Positions 46,068 to 58,122 of a stretch of 64,000 bases of DNA are shown in pieces. The notes under the pieces were generated by a model, which was given only the letters and a program-made list of their open reading frames with translations, ran no database searches and was not told the DNA's origin. Both the position numbers and the translations under genes were made by a program. This stretch comes from Helianthus annuus (lineage: Eukaryota > Streptophyta > Magnoliopsida > Asterales > Asteraceae). Where the stretch lies: assembly GCF_002127325.2 (NCBI RefSeq), contig NC_035448.2, positions 58,891,577 to 58,955,576 of the forward strand, read 5' to 3'. Numbering within the stretch: position 1 is the stretch's first letter; each line of letters begins with the position of its first letter.

Positions 46068-48583
46068 TCCCAGAAATCAGGAGCCATGTGACCTCGGCCA
46101 ACCTCACTACCATACAGCCTGTGGTTCGTCTTGCCCACAAACTCACCAACCAGGCTGTGGAGGAGGGCAGGTTGCCCAAAGGGATCAGTGCTGCGGAAGG
46201 AACTTCTAGTGATGGCCAACGAAAGTGGGATGGAAATCAGGGCAAGGATGCTAACTCTACTCAAGCCCCAGCCCAGCAAAGGAAAACTGAAAACAACAAA
46301 GGCACTCAGCAACAGGGTGGCTACCGGGGAAGTTACCCTAAGTGCAACAAGTGTAACAGGCACCACAATGGGGCATGTAACAAAGGTCAGTGCCAGCGAT
46401 GCAACAAGATGGGGCATGAAGCCAAGGATTGTAGAAGTCAGTTCCCAGCAAGGCAGAATCAGCAACAACCCCAACAGCAACAGCAGCAGGGAAACAACCG
46501 CGGATGTTTTAAATGTGGGGCAACAGGGCACATGCGGAAGGATTGCCCTGAACTGAATCAGAATCGTAACAACCAGGGAGCTGGGAACAATGAACAAAAC
46601 AACAATGCGGGGAATGGTGCAAGAGGAAGAGCTTTTGTGATTGGAGCTGGAGAAGCAAGGAACGACCCCAACGTCGTGGCGGGTAAGTTCCTACTTGATG
46701 ATCGTTATGTTTCTGTGTTATTTGATTCCGGAGCCGATGCTAGTTATGTATCCCTTCGTATTAGTAAGAAACTTAAGCACCCGCCCGCATTATTAAGTTC
46801 TAAGCACGTCGTCGAGATAGCGAATGGTAGAAACATCGAGGCCTCTCACGTAATCCACGGCTGCAAGCTGGAATTGTCTGGTCACACGTTTAGTATCGAT
46901 CTTTTCCCTGTCAAACTTGGAAGCTTCGACGTCGTCATCGGCATGGATTGGTTATCCAAACATCGCGCTGAGATCCTCTGTCAAGAGAAAGCGGTTCGTA
47001 TTCCTCGTCGTTCTGGCCAACCCCTCATCGTTCAAGGCAACAAAGGTGGAGAAGTCACAGGCATTATCTCGCTTTTAAAAGCCCAGAAGTGTTTACAGAA
47101 AGGGCACACCGCTATTCTAGCACTGGTCACCGACACCCTCGAAAAGGAAAAGAGGATTGAAGATTTTCCAGTAGTACGTGACTACCCCGAGGTGTTTCCC
47201 GAGGAACTACCTGGACTCCCTCCCCACCGTCAGGTCGAGTTCCAAATCGAGCTAGCCCCCGGAGCAGCACCCATAGCTCGTGCGCCTTATCGTCTAGCCC
47301 CTGCAGAACTGAAGGAACTCTCTACGCAACTACAGGAACTATTGGATAAAGGATTTATCCGTCCTAGTTCATCACCCTGGGGAGCACCAGTACTCTTTGT
47401 TAAGAAGAAGGATGGCACGTTCCGAATGTGCATCGACTATCGTGAGTTGAACAAGGTTACCATCAAGAATCGTTACCCTCTCCCGCGCATCGACGACCTA
47501 TTCGATCAGTTGCAAGGATCGAGCTACTATTCTAAGATTGACCTGCGATCAGGCTATCATCAGCTGAGAGTTCGTAATGAAGACATCTCTAAGACTGCGT
47601 TCAGGACTCGTTATGGTCATTACGAGTTCCTCGTTATGCCTTTTGGAATGACTAACGCACCTGCAGTTTTCATGGATCTCATGAACCGAGTGTGCAAGCC
47701 TTACCTCGACAAATTCGTGATTGTGTTTATCGACGACATCCTGATCTACTCAAAAAGTCAAGAAGAGCATGAACGACACTTACGCCTTATCCTCGAACTC
47801 TTACGCAATGAGCAATTGTACGCCAAATTCTCGAAGTGTGACTTTTGGCTTCGAGAGGTCCATTTTCTTGGGCATGTGGTCAATAAGGACGGGATTCACG
47901 TCGACCCCGCTAAGATCGACTCGATAAAGAATTGGCCTACGCCCAAGACCCCAATCGAAGTTCACCAATTCTTGGGATTGGCAGGATACTATCGCAGATT
48001 CATCAAAGGATTCTCAAAGATTGCTCAACCCCTCACGACTCTTACTCAGAAAGGCATTGTTTACAAGTGGAATGAAGCTCAGGAGTCGGCCTTTCAAAGG
48101 CTAAAGGATAACCTCTGTAGCGCTCCTATCCTCTCGTTGCCTGAAGGCACTGACGACTTTGTGGTTTACTGCGATGCGTCCATTCATGGGCTCGGTTGCG
48201 TATTGATGCAACGCGAGAAAGTTATTGCCTACGCTTCTCGACAACTCAAGAGGCATGAAAGAAACTACACTACGCATGATTTGGAACTGGGAGCAGTGAT
48301 CTTTGCTCTTAAGATATGGAGACATTACCTATACGGTACTAAGTGCACTATTTACACCGATCACAGGAGTCTCGAGCATATCTTTAGGCAAAAGGAATTA
48401 AACATGCGACAACGTCGATGGGTCGAACTCTTAAATGACTACGAATGCGCCATCAAGTACCATCCGGGCAAGGCCAATGTCGTGGCAGACGCCCTTAGCC
48501 GAAAGGACACGACACCAAAGCGCGTGCGAGCATTGCAACTTACCATCCAGTCTAACTTCCCTACCCAGATCCGCAATGCTTAA
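46019..48583 (+). CDS. gag end, protease, reverse transcriptase and RNase H of element B
   Basis: An 854-residue open stretch begins inside gag. Two CCHC zinc knuckles ([14 protein letters not shown] at residue 125 and [14 protein letters not shown] at 163) bind RNA. The aspartic protease active site LFDSGAD is at 234-240. Reverse transcriptase has the [19 protein letters not shown] block and the catalytic FIDDILIYS at about 570. RNase H starts with VYCDAS at 719, and a second conserved block TIYTDHRSL follows. The frame stops at TAA 48581, which lines up with a Gln position and is explained by C-to-T change. All catalytic residues seen are intact. Confidence 0.92.
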   Translation: MSRPMYRRIELYIKGLVPEIRSHVTSANLTTIQPVVRLAHKLTNQAVEEGRLPKGISAAEGTSSDGQRKWDGNQGKDANSTQAPAQQRKTENNKGTQQQGGYRGSYPKCNKCNRHHNGACNKGQCQRCNKMGHEAKDCRSQFPARQNQQQPQQQQQQGNNRGCFKCGATGHMRKDCPELNQNRNNQGAGNNEQNNNAGNGARGRAFVIGAGEARNDPNVVAGKFLLDDRYVSVLFDSGADASYVSLRISKKLKHPPALLSSKHVVEIANGRNIEASHVIHGCKLELSGHTFSIDLFPVKLGSFDVVIGMDWLSKHRAEILCQEKAVRIPRRSGQPLIVQGNKGGEVTGIISLLKAQKCLQKGHTAILALVTDTLEKEKRIEDFPVVRDYPEVFPEELPGLPPHRQVEFQIELAPGAAPIARAPYRLAPAELKELSTQLQELLDKGFIRPSSSPWGAPVLFVKKKDGTFRMCIDYRELNKVTIKNRYPLPRIDDLFDQLQGSSYYSKIDLRSGYHQLRVRNEDISKTAFRTRYGHYEFLVMPFGMTNAPAVFMDLMNRVCKPYLDKFVIVFIDDILIYSKSQEEHERHLRLILELLRNEQLYAKFSKCDFWLREVHFLGHVVNKDGIHVDPAKIDSIKNWPTPKTPIEVHQFLGLAGYYRRFIKGFSKIAQPLTTLTQKGIVYKWNEAQESAFQRLKDNLCSAPILSLPEGTDDFVVYCDASIHGLGCVLMQREKVIAYASRQLKRHERNYTTHDLELGAVIFALKIWRHYLYGTKCTIYTDHRSLEHIFRQKELNMRQRRWVELLNDYECAIKYHPGKANVVADALSRKDTTPKRVRALQLTIQSNFPTQIRNA

Positions 48584-50038
48584 GTCGAAGCATTGAAACC
48601 GGAAAACATCAGGGCTGAGTCTCTGCGAGGATCGAGACAGCGATTAGAACAGAAGGAAGATGGCGCTTACTATGTAACAGGGCGCATTTGGGTCCCACTC
48701 TATGGAGATTTACGTGAACTCGTGATGGACGAAGCCCATAAGTCCCGTTACTCAGTACATCCTGGCTCGGACAAGATGTACCACGACTTGAGGACTACAT
48801 ACTGGTGGCCTGGCATGAAGGCCCACATAGCAACATATGTCAGCAAATGTTTGACTTGCGCAAGAGTCAAAACAGAGTACCAGAAGCCAGCAGGCCTACT
48901 CCAACAACCAGAAATCCCAAAATGGAAATGGGAGCAAATTTCCATGGATTTTGTTACAGGGCTACCTAGGTCTCAACGCGGAAATGACACCATTTGGGTA
49001 ATAGTAGATCGATTAACCAAGTCCGTGCACTTTCTGGCTATTAAGGAAACAGACAAGTTTTCTACCTTGGCGGAGATTTACTTAAAGGAAGTAGTTTCGA
49101 GGCACGGGGTGCCAACCTCAATTATTTCCGACCGAGACGCTCGTTTTACTTCGGAATTGTGGCAAGCTATGCACAAATCCTTTGGCTCACGTCTGGACAT
49201 GAGCACCGCTTATCACCCGCAAACGGATGGGCAGTCTGAACGCACCATCCAAACCCTAGAAGACATGCTTAGGGCATGTGTGATCGATTTTGGCAAGAAT
49301 TGGGAGAAGCATCTACCGCTAGTGGAATTCTCCTACAACAACAGCTACCACACTAGTATTCAGGCAGCACCTTTTGAGGCATTGTACGGTCGTAAATGCC
49401 GGTCACCTCTCTGCTGGGCAGAAGTCGGTGATAGTCAAATCACGGGCCCAGAGATGGTGGTAGATACAACGGAAAAGATTGCCCAGATCAGACAACGCAT
49501 GGCGGCAGCTCGTGACCGTCAGAAGAGTTACGCTGATAAGCGTAGGAAACCACTAGAATTCCAGGTCGGTGACCGGGTTCTACTTAAAGTCTCACCCTGG
49601 AAGGGTGTGGTTCGCTTTGGTAAACGGGGCAAGCTTAATCCGCGATATATTGGACCATTCGAAATTACCGAGAAAATCGGTAAGGTTGCTTATAGATTGA
49701 ACCTGCCTGAAGAACTGAGTGCGGTACACAACGTTTTTCACGTATCTAATCTGAAGAAGTGTCTGTCAGACGAAACGCTCGTAATTCCTTTCAAGGAACT
49801 AACTATTGATGAACAGCTACACTTTACTGAGGAACCGATTGAGATCACGGATCGAGAGATCAAAACCCTCAAACGTAGCCAGATACCTCTCGTGCGAGTC
49901 CGTTGGAACTCGCGACGTGGCCCAGAGTTTACCTGGGAGCGGGAAGACCAGATGAAGCACAAGTATCCCCAATTGTTCCCAAACGAAAACCCCAGCACTG
50001 AAGCTACAACCGAATTTCGGGACGAAATTCCAAACTAA
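48584..50038 (+). CDS. Integrase and chromodomain-like tail of element B
   Basis: The frame continues directly after the TAA in the same phase; the first ATG is at 48593. The integrase zinc region has [10 protein letters not shown] and CLTCARVK (HHCC). The catalytic triad is Asp in SMDFV (48947), Asp in ISDRD (49130) and Glu in QSERTI (49238). The GPF-type module RYIGPFEI follows. The last 60 residues, with [20 protein letters not shown], resemble the chromodomain of Tekay-type chromoviruses, thought to steer integration to heterochromatin. It ends at TAA 50036-50038. Translation would need readthrough or internal initiation. Confidence 0.9.
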   Translation, partial: VEALKPENIRAESLRGSRQRLEQKEDGAYYVTGRIWVPLYGDLRELVMDEAHKSRYSVHPGSDKMYHDLRTTYWWPGMKAHIATYVSKCLTCARVKTEYQKPAGLLQQPEIPKWKWEQISMDFVTGLPRSQRGNDTIWVIVDRLTKSVHFLAIKETDKFSTLAEIYLKEVVSRHGVPTSIISDRDARFTSELWQAMHKSFGSRLDMSTAYHPQTDGQSERTIQTLEDMLRACVIDFGKNWEKHLPLVEFSYNNSYHTSIQAAPFEALYGRKCRSPLCWAEVGDSQITGPEMVVDTTEKIAQIRQRMAAARDRQKSYADKRRKPLEFQVGDRVLLKVSPWKGVVRFGKRGKLNPRYIGPFEITEKIGKVAYRLNLPEELSAVHNVFHVSNLKKCLSDETLVIPFKELTIDEQLHFTEEPIEITDREIKTLKRSQIPLVRVRWNSRRGPEFTWEREDQMKHKYPQLFPNENPSTEATTEFRDEIPN

Positions 50039-50140
50039 CGGGGGGATGATGTGACACCCCGTTGAAACATTCTCACTAACACTAGCTTGACAGTGACTTC
50101 CTTAACTTTCGGGACGAAAGTTCTTAAAACTTGGGGATAA
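50037..50140 (+). promoter_or_regulatory. Duplicated polypurine tract / LTR-boundary region of element B
   Basis: ACGGGGGGATGATGTGACACCCC (split here as ACGGGGGGATGA then TGTGACACCCC, 50039-50060) and ACTTGGGGATAA then TGTGACACTTCGGG (50129 onward) look like two versions of one boundary, each preceded by TTTCGGGACGAAA. The functional 3' LTR starts at the second, 50141. Element A has just one such boundary. Confidence 0.7.
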
Positions 50141-52457
50141 TGTGACACTTCGGGTTTTCCCGGACAACCTTCTTGATGTAACACTTCGTGTACGTACATT
50201 ATTAAATGAAAAGCTATGAATTATCTGTTATTACGTGTTGTATGTATGTATATTATATGTGTGTTACAAGTGAGCCGAGACCCCAAGGACCCGACCCGAG
50301 ACCACTCCCGGTCTCGAGTGAACAGTGAACTGATGGGCCGTTGGGCCGCTTCCTTTAGCCTCACACGAAACCCACTCGGTAACCCATAAGGGTGCATGGC
50401 CCTTGAATGAGTTATAAAATCCCCACATAAGCCACACTTCCCTCATTTTGACACTCAAACATTCTCTTGCTCACACACACTCCCTCTAAAACCCTAGAAC
50501 ATCACCACAACCTCCTCCCCTCCTTCTCGGACTCAACCGGCAACAAGAACACCCTCGGATTGGTTTGGAATCATCACTCGAAGGCTTCATTTTATCGCCT
50601 ACTCGAACACCTTTGTGCCACACACTAACCGGTTAGTGCCATATTTAGATGTTTATTGCCAAATACATGAGAAATTGTTGTGCATCTACAATGAAGGTGT
50701 TTGTTTGATAAAAGATGATTATTTGTCATTAAGTGATGCTTATTTGATAATATGTTACGGCTAGGAGTTGATGATAAGTGCTTACCATGTTCTTAGCTAG
50801 AAATGTTACTAATAATGATGATGAACGTGTTTTAGCTAGTTAGAAGTTGAACCATGTGTGGTTGCTATTATTGATGTTTGGCCGAATGATATGCATGATT
50901 GTTTGAATCTTAGTGAATGTGAAAAATGATCATGTGATAAAAACCCCTAAAAATGATGAACTATTTGAATGTGACTTGAATACTCGTATATGTGAAGAAC
51001 ATGTTGAAGGTGTGATGAATGTTATGAATATTTGAAAAATGCTTGTTTTGATCCATTTTGGTTATTAAACAGACAAGAAAACATGTTTGTGATTTCTTAT
51101 TGGATAGTACACGGCTGCATGATATTACAATTCTATTGGTTAGTACAATAAGACATGTTCTAGAAGGATTCAGGTGCACGTAACAGTGGTTGCGAGTCGG
51201 AACCCCTGGTTGCGACTCAAAACCAAAGCATGATGAACCGAGACCGAGGTTGCGAGTCGGAACCCCTGGTTGCGACTCGAAACCAAAGCATGATGAACCG
51301 AGACCGAGGTTGCGAGTCGGAACCCTTGGTTGCGACTCGAAACCGTGTATTCTCGAGTCGAAACCGCCCTTGTCTCGACTGGGCTGCCTAAGTGTTATTG
51401 GGCCAAAAGCTTGTTGGACTATCTGTTGACTGGACTGCATGTGTATCTGTTACTGTTTGTGAAAATGTTAGAGCAGGCCCAATAACCCAACTGTTTGAAT
51501 GTATGCATGCTAAGTGTGTCTATACGTGTTTGCTATACGTGATTACTTGTACCCCAACTTGACCTATATTTGGTAACCATACTAGGACGTGGTGACCAAC
51601 GTGTTTGACCAAGTAAAATATCTACCGAGCAACCCAAGGTGAGTTCACAACCTAAAGCATGCGTTCTCGGTGGTTTGGGAAACGGAACTACAAACAACAC
51701 TATTCCCTTATGAGGGATACAACTTACTTTTCTTCCCTTGTTATTGGGAACCTTTAGTTAATTACTGTTTATACGGATTGCAACCAACGGCACTAAACGA
51801 AATTCTATCACTCAAGTCCCTACTACTTAATACCGATTAGTCGCCGGGGCCAGGCGAACGGGTTATTAGTTGATAGCGCTATTTAGGTTTTACCAACCTC
51901 ACACCGTGCCATGGTATGGGATCGGTCGTGAACTAATGTACTCAGGCATCCGTCAATGATGATAGAACATTGACATCGGGGCATCCTGCGGAAACGCAAA
52001 CGGTTACCTAGTGTTCGGTATTGGAAAAAACAGTTTAGTCGCTAACTTTTGGGGTAGCTCCCCATGGCATGTATAAACGAGTAAATTAACTGGTGAAACA
52101 AGTTTTTGGTAATTAAAACTGGACAACTAGTGAACTCACTCAGCATTATTGTTGACACCTTACTGCATGCTTTGCAGGTAACCAGTGACTGAGGAGCTGC
52201 TGCTTGGGAATGTGTAGTGTTCGTCAAAACCCGTGTGTTGGGTTTTAATTATCTTGAACTTTGAACTATCTTTTTGGTTTATGCTTCCGCTGTTTTTGTT
52301 TAAACTAATTATCGAACTTAAACTACGATGTTGCTAACTACTTTGGATAGCAATTATTTTACTATTAACCAATGCTTAGTATAATTGGTGGCTGGATCCT
52401 GGTCAGTCACGCCCTCAAGCGGATGTTACTCCGCAGATGGAATTTGGGGGTGTGACA
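50141..52457 (+). repeat. 3' LTR of element B
   Basis: It is 2,317 bp, equal in length to the 5' LTR. Differences by eye lie at 50380, 50597, 51156, 51219, 51588, 51667, 51803, 52010, 52229 and 52437. It is followed by the target duplication AAAGC. Confidence 0.92.
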
Positions 52458-52462
52458 AAAGC

Positions 52463-53399
52463 ATACCTTAAACATGAAACAGTGTGATGTTGACTCAATG
52501 GGACCAGTTCACTCGCTGCAACTTAGGAAGACCTTTCTTCATCTACAGGTCTTTTACTTATTAAAAATCCGCCTCTCAATAATGACAGGAAAAATAAAAA
52601 CAAACTTCAAAACTCATGTACAATTCAAAAAGTTGCTATACATTAGGAGCATACTAAAATCATAATAATCATATGCCAACATGGTTTTAGGAGGAAATTA
52701 AAAACAAAAGTAAGCTGAATATGGTTGCGATGTGCAAATTCAGAAACCGCCCCCCGTTATTCTGTCAAATCCTGAAGTTCCCTCTGTCAATGCGATAGAT
52801 ACAATATCACCTGATAAAGCATGAGATCAAAACATACTGTTCTATCATCAACGATACAAGTCAACACGAATATCGAACAAATCAAAACGTGATCCGTTAC
52901 AATTGACGGAGGAAACACAAACAATAGTTTACAAACGAATTCAATCTCAACATTTCAAATGAAACGTACCTCTGAAGAAGTGTATATTGGTTCAATATAT
53001 ATTGATATAAACAAAACAAAACCGTAATAAAACTTACTTTTGCGTGTGCTAAAATTGAAGCAAAAGATAAAGGAATTGATTTGGAATTGATGGAGAGGAA
53101 ATTGTGACAGATCATTGTACCCTTTGAGAAGAATGAAGGGTTTCACATAACATTCAATTTGAACAACTGATGAATTTCGAAGGGCGATGTATGGGTAAAT
53201 AGATTAATGGCATTCAATCTTCTCAGTTACTAATGCTTAAGTTACCATACTGCCCCTATAGGTGTCTTAAATTAATGTTTACTGCCTATTTTACCCTCAA
53301 AATTCTAGTACAATTTCTTTGTATGTATTGCTTCAAAATATGTACGCGATGTAAAATTACATCTCCGTACATCACTTCTCCTTTTTATAATAGTATAGA
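52463..53399 (-). other. 5' part of the Helitron, no gene recognised
   Basis: AT-rich sequence continues the Helitron beyond element B. On the minus strand a GCAAAAGTAAGT site near 53043 resembles an intron donor after a short leader-like segment (53160-53045), perhaps part of another captured gene. No protein family could be recognised. Confidence 0.4.
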
Positions 53400-53928
53400 T
53401 AAATATAAAATTAACTTAGGACATTTGTCACAATTCATCTAACTTGTTCTTTTTTTTTAAATCTTTTCTTTATTAGTATATATATAAAATATTTTTAAAA
53501 CATGTGTTTGACTTTTAAACCACTTCTCTTCATGATTTTTGAACAACCATAATTTTTTATACGTTAATATTTTTATTTTTAAATTACAACGAGCAAACGA
53601 ACATTTATTCTCTTTAATGTGAGTATAATATTGCTATAATTTTTCAATTTAAAAAAAAATACATTATACGTGATTACCAGTGTCTGTGTCATCCGTCGCA
53701 TCACGCAGGTATCCTCTAGTATGTGTGTGTAGACAATAGGAAGGGATGTTGGTCGATCACTGATCAAGTTACATTTAAGTTTTACAATTTCTCCCTCCAA
53801 AGTAGCTTCGATGAAGTCGATGCTAGAAAAATGTTTAAAGATAAGTGGACATCCAAACTGCTAGGTTAGATAGTGATTTGATGATGTAAGAAAATCCCCA
53901 CTTGGGTCTTCAAGATTTTTTTTTTCAA

Positions 53929-54495
53929 GAGTAAAACTATAATTGACACTTTAATTCAAATAGTTTTTTTCTTACCATTTTAGTCCAAATAGTTTTGTTT
54001 TCTACCATTTTAGTCTCTGACTTTTATCATTTTTTGTCATTTTCATCCAACCCACTAACTCCACTAAAAAAATTTAGTTAACTTATGTGAATTTTGGCCA
54101 AACCACAATTTTCTTTCTTTTTTTTGCATGTGTGATGGTATGAGATGGTGTTGTGCCGGTTTACAGTGAAGATGATGGCGGTGGTTGTTGGTTTTACGAT
54201 GATGGCGACGGTGTTGGTTGATGACGTGGGTAGCGGGAAAATGGCCGGTGGTGGTGGAAATGGTGGGTGGTTGGGTGTGTGGTGACGGTGCAGGCAGGTG
54301 GTGGCGATGATAGAAGGTTGTGATGGGGTGGGTGGTGAGAGGTGGTGGCGGTAGTTGATGAAAATGGCAAAAAATGACAAAGTCGGGGACTAAAATGGCA
54401 AAAAAACAAAACTATTTAGACTAAAATGGCAAAAAAAAAATTGGATTAAAGTTGCAATTTTAATCAAACCTCAGGGACTAAAATGATAATTTATT
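53929..54495. mobile_element. GAGTAAA-family foldback element (copy 1)
   Basis: It starts GAGTAAAACTATAATTGAC and ends with a decayed complement (GATAATTTATT). The arms contain ACCATTTTAGTCCAAATAG and its complement. The core is GGTGGTGG-rich, which yields spurious Pro/His-rich minus-strand frames. Confidence 0.7.
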
Positions 54496-55502
54496 TTTTT
54501 TTCAAACATATTTTTGTTTGAAAGGGTTAGCGTGTTTTATTTTCAACTTTCCCTAAATAATATAGAAATGGGATATACATATCATATTTGAATTTAAGAA
54601 TTAGCAGTTGGTGATTAGTAACTAGATAGTGCAACCGCGTGCAGGAGCGAAATTACAAAAGGGTCAAGAGGGTCCGTTGACCCTCCAGCTACCCAAATTT
54701 CTCTGTTAGTCGAGATTTTTTACTACATTGACCCTCGTCCCTCTCGCTCTTATGAAGTTAAAATGAACAAAGAAGGTATAAGTGTGAAAGAAGAAGAAAC
54801 AATCGGAGTTTATTATTTTTTTCAACGATATTATGAATTGAAGAAGAAGATGCATTTAAAAAAAGTATTTAAAGTATGATTTTTTAAAAAAGATACTACG
54901 TGAGAGCAGACCTATGCATAGCTTAGTCAATCAATAGGTAGCAATGATCTATCACTAATATATTATATTATATTTTTTTTTTCATTCAGGTATTTCAATT
55001 TGTTTATTGTTAACGGGCGGACATGTGGAAACACATTTGTGTGGACCTTAACGGGGCGTCACCTTTTGTTGGAGGCAGATCATAGAAACTTATGATGAGA
55101 TTCAACATGTCTTCATTCTCTTTGCTTTTGATACATCTGGGGTCTTGTCCCCATTGTTATCAATTTCTTGAACAGAGTGTAGCGTCGTGCACATAAATCT
55201 TTTGACTTTGAAGCACCATAGCTTTGTTTTTGGTATGATTGGTTTTGTTATTCAAAAAGGGGTTATGGCCGAGCTTGTTAACCGTTTACCAGCCATTCTA
55301 TTGCATCGCGTAATAGTCTTATCTTAATATTATCTCTTTTAAGTGGTTAAAAAAAACTCATAGACCAATGGGCCTATTATAAAAAAATGGACCACTCTAA
55401 TGGGCCTCGTAAGATAAGTGGACATCCAAACTGCTAGGTTAGATAGTGATTTGATGATGTAAGAAAATCCCCACTTGGGTCTTCAAGGTTTTTTTTTTTC
55501 AA

Positions 55503-56087
55503 GAGTAAAACTAAAATTGACACTTTAATTCAAATAGTTTTTTTTCTTACCATTTTAGTTCAAATAGTTTTATTTTCTACCATTTTAGTCCCTGACTTTT
55601 ATCATTTTTGTCATTTTCATCAAACCCACTAACTCCACTAAAAAAATTTAGTTAACTTATGTGAATTTTGGCCAAACCACATTTTTCTTTCTTTTTTTGC
55701 ATGTGTGATGGTATGGGATGGTGTTGTGCCGGTTTACAGTGAAGATGATGGCGGTGGTTGTTGATTTTACGTTGATGGCGACAGTGTTGGTTGATGACGT
55801 GGGTAGCGGGGAAATGGCCGGTGGTGGTGGAAATGGTAGGTGGTGGAGTGGGTGGGTGGATGGTGACGGTGCAGGCAGGTGGCGACGATGATAGAAGGTT
55901 GTGATGGGGTGGGTGGTGGGAGATGGTGGCGGTAGTCGATGAAAATGACAAAAAATGACAAAGTCAGGGATTAAAATGGCAAAAAAAAAAAAAACAAAAC
56001 TATTTGAACTAAAATGGCAAAAAAAAAATATTTGGACTAAAGCTGCAATTTTAATCAAACCTCAGAGACGAAAATGACAATTTACTC
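55503..56087. mobile_element. GAGTAAA-family foldback element (copy 2)
   Basis: It starts GAGTAAAACTAAAATTGAC and ends ATGACAATTTACTC. TTTTTTTCAA flanks both sides (55493-55502 and 56088-56097), fitting a 9-10-bp MULE-type duplication. The end is better preserved than in copy 1. Confidence 0.75.
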
Positions 56088-56997
56088 TTTTTTTCAAACA
56101 TATTTTTTTTGAAAGAGTTAGCGTGTTGTATTTTCAACTTTCCCTAAATAATATAGAAATGGGATATACATATCATATTTGAATTAAGAACTAGCAGTTG
56201 GTGATTAGTAACTAGATAGTGCAGTCTCGCACCGGAGCGAAACCACAAAAGGGTCATGAGGGTCCGTTGACCCTCCAGCTACCCCAATTTCTCTGTTAGT
56301 CGAGATTTTTTACTACCTTAACCCTCGTTCCTCTAGCTCTTATGATGTTAAAATGAACAAAGATGGTATAAGTGTGAAGGAAGAAGAAACAATCGGAGTT
56401 TATATTTTTTTCAGCGATATTATAAATTGAAGAAGAAGATGCATTTAAAAAGAGTATTTAAAATATGATTTTTTTTAAAAAGATACTACGTGAGAGCAGA
56501 CCAATGCATAGCTTAGTCAATCAATAGGTAGCAATGATTTATCACTAATATATTATATTATATATTTTTTTCTTTCAGGTATTTCAATAAGTTGTTTATT
56601 GTTAACGGGTGAGCATGTGGAAATACACTTGTGTGGACTTTAACAGGGCGTCACCTTTTGTTGGGCTCAAGGACAATCGGTCTGTGACTGGCCAAGCTAT
56701 GTTGAAGGCAGACCATGGAAATTTATGTTGAGAATCAACATGTCTTCATTCTCTTTGCTTTTGATACATTTAGGGGTCTTGCCCCCAAAGTTGTCAATTT
56801 CTTGAACAAAGTGTAGCGGTTCGTGCATATAAATCTTTTGACTTCGAAGCACCATAGCTTTGTTTTTGGTATGATTGGTTTTATTATTCAAAAGGAGGTT
56901 TTGACCAAGCTTGTTAACCGTTTATCTGCCATTCTATTGCATTTGGTAATGGTCTTATCTTAATATTATCTCTTAAGTGGTGAAAATAAACTCACAG

Positions 56998-57080
56998 ACC
57001 AATGGGCCTATTATAAAAAAATGGACCACTCTAATGGGCCTCGTATAAAAATATACCAATATTGAAACCCTAAAATCTCC
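56998..57080 (+). promoter_or_regulatory. Promoter-like segment with site II and telo-box motifs
   Basis: Two TGGGCC elements (57003 and 57035) are followed by a TATAAAAATATA stretch (57044) and GAAACCCTAAAA (57064). TGGGCC site II boxes with a nearby AAACCCTAA telo-box are typical of plant ribosomal-protein and other growth-linked gene promoters. A CT-rich leader-like stretch follows, but no convincing coding exon could be found downstream to 57780. The duplicated unit ends exactly between the TGGGCC boxes and the TATA stretch. Confidence 0.45.
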
Positions 57081-57782
57081 TTCAAATAGCAGCAGTCGCT
57101 TCAGAAACGTTCACAATCATCCTCTACAACCTCTTCGATCTCCCATATTCTAAACATGTTTGTATGATTTTTTCAAAGCAAGACAGCTTCTTGATTGGAT
57201 TTAGAATTTTCGACGGTCCAGTCGGTTAATTTTACTCAAACTTGCAATATGAAATTTCAATCAGTATCACTCGCCTGATTCTGATTACTGATGTTTTAGG
57301 CCCTTTTATTACTGATATATTATTTTAATATTTCCATTGTTATTAATTTTGCAAACGCACTCTGTCCCAAAACTCCTGTTGGAAATGTTTTGAGGCAATT
57401 TCTACGTTTGCGATAGTGAGTTTTTGTATCCAGTTTGTACTCGTCTGTATGGATTTTATGTTCATACTGGACACATGACTGGATTACAGCTTATAAACCC
57501 TATGTTTTTATTCAGTTAATTTATATGCTTTAAAATCTGCTACTGAGTATTACGGTGGATTAGAGAAAAATATGAAACACAGAAAACTACTTAAATAGAG
57601 AAATAGCAGAATTATTCTGCTTGTTGTGGCTGTCATTAATTCGGTTTCTTACCTGAGGCTTTTTGAGAACTTCTGAATGGTCCATTCTTGGGAACCAGTA
57701 GGATGAATCAGTAGGTTGTTTGAACTATTAAGTACTGGACAAGTAAAAGGTATGAATCATTAAGAGCCAGTACGATGTTTAA

Positions 57783-58122
57783 GGGTGAATGGAGTGGCGG
57801 CGGTAAACCTACTCGATACTGACCCCCTATCACTGCCAACCATTTTTGTCGATCAAGATTACCGAATTGAGGGTGTTTTTGGTGAAGGTTCACCGATTCG
57901 GTGGTGAAGGGAGGGAAAGGGGTAGAGAGAGGGTGTGTGGTGGGGTCTATTTCTTATTAACCAATCATACATTTTTCTTTTTTTTTTAAATAGTTTACCT
58001 AAACCCTAGTAGGCAAACCACCGTCAACGTTTTTTAGCATTAGGTAAACAATTGACATGACGTTATGTGATTGAGTGAATTAAGAGTTTATGTATTCCAT
58101 TAAGTAACCACTCCCTTCACCC
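57783..58122. mobile_element. PIF/Harbinger-like MITE (TAA target duplication)
   Basis: The 340-bp element starts GGGTGAATGGAGTGG and ends CCACTCCCTTCACCC, with TAA at 57780-57782 and 58123-58125. No ORF. Confidence 0.8.

Larger units (their letters stand above)
42901..52457 (+). mobile_element. Element B: young Tekay/Del-like Ty3/gypsy retrotransposon
   Basis: The 9,557-bp element is complete, with 2,317-bp LTRs of equal length, primer-binding site, gag-pol and polypurine tract. The 5-bp duplication AAAGC (42896-42900 and 52458-52462) flanks it. By eye the LTRs differ at 10 sites (8 transitions, 2 transversions, no indels), about 0.43%, so the insertion is recent (a few hundred thousand years or less under usual plant rates, inferred). 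Domain order with a C-terminal chromodomain-like tail places it near Tekay/Del. One gag frameshift and one nonsense codon in pol leave it unable to make a full polyprotein. Confidence 0.93.
40299..53399 (-). mobile_element. Gene-capturing Helitron, split by a gypsy element
   Basis: On the minus strand the 5' end is TCTATACTATTATAAAAAGG (from 53399), a typical plant Helitron start. The 3' end is a GC-rich hairpin (CCGCAACGCGCGCGG) followed by CACTAG ending at 40299. Host bases are A (53400) and T (40298) on that strand, the expected A|T target, with no duplication. Without element B (42901-52457) and its 5-bp duplication the Helitron is about 3.54 kb. It carries no Rep/helicase, so it is non-autonomous. 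It holds intron-containing fragments of at least two unrelated genes, all on the minus strand. Confidence 0.75.
53838..57044. repeat. Tandem duplication of a ~1.6-kb segment
   Basis: Copy 1 (53838-55410) and copy 2 (55411-57044) start AAGATAAGTGGACATCC and end ACTCTAATGGGCCTCGT. They are collinear throughout, with scattered substitutions and small indels. One indel of about 38 bp near 56662-56705 is present only in copy 2. Each copy contains a GAGTAAA-ended foldback element, so that element inserted before the duplication. There is no credible ORF in either copy. Confidence 0.88.

Noticed and set aside
52741..53160. Additional captured gene in the 5' part of the Helitron
   Set aside because: A donor-like site and leader-like sequence are visible, but no protein fragment could be recognised.
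54078..54409. His/Pro/Ser/Thr-rich minus-strand frames, also at 55652-56058
   Set aside because: They translate the GGTGGTGG-rich core of the foldback element.
57060..57780. A host gene downstream of the promoter-like segment
   Set aside because: No coding frame with domain, splice pattern or length could be supported after the leader-like start.
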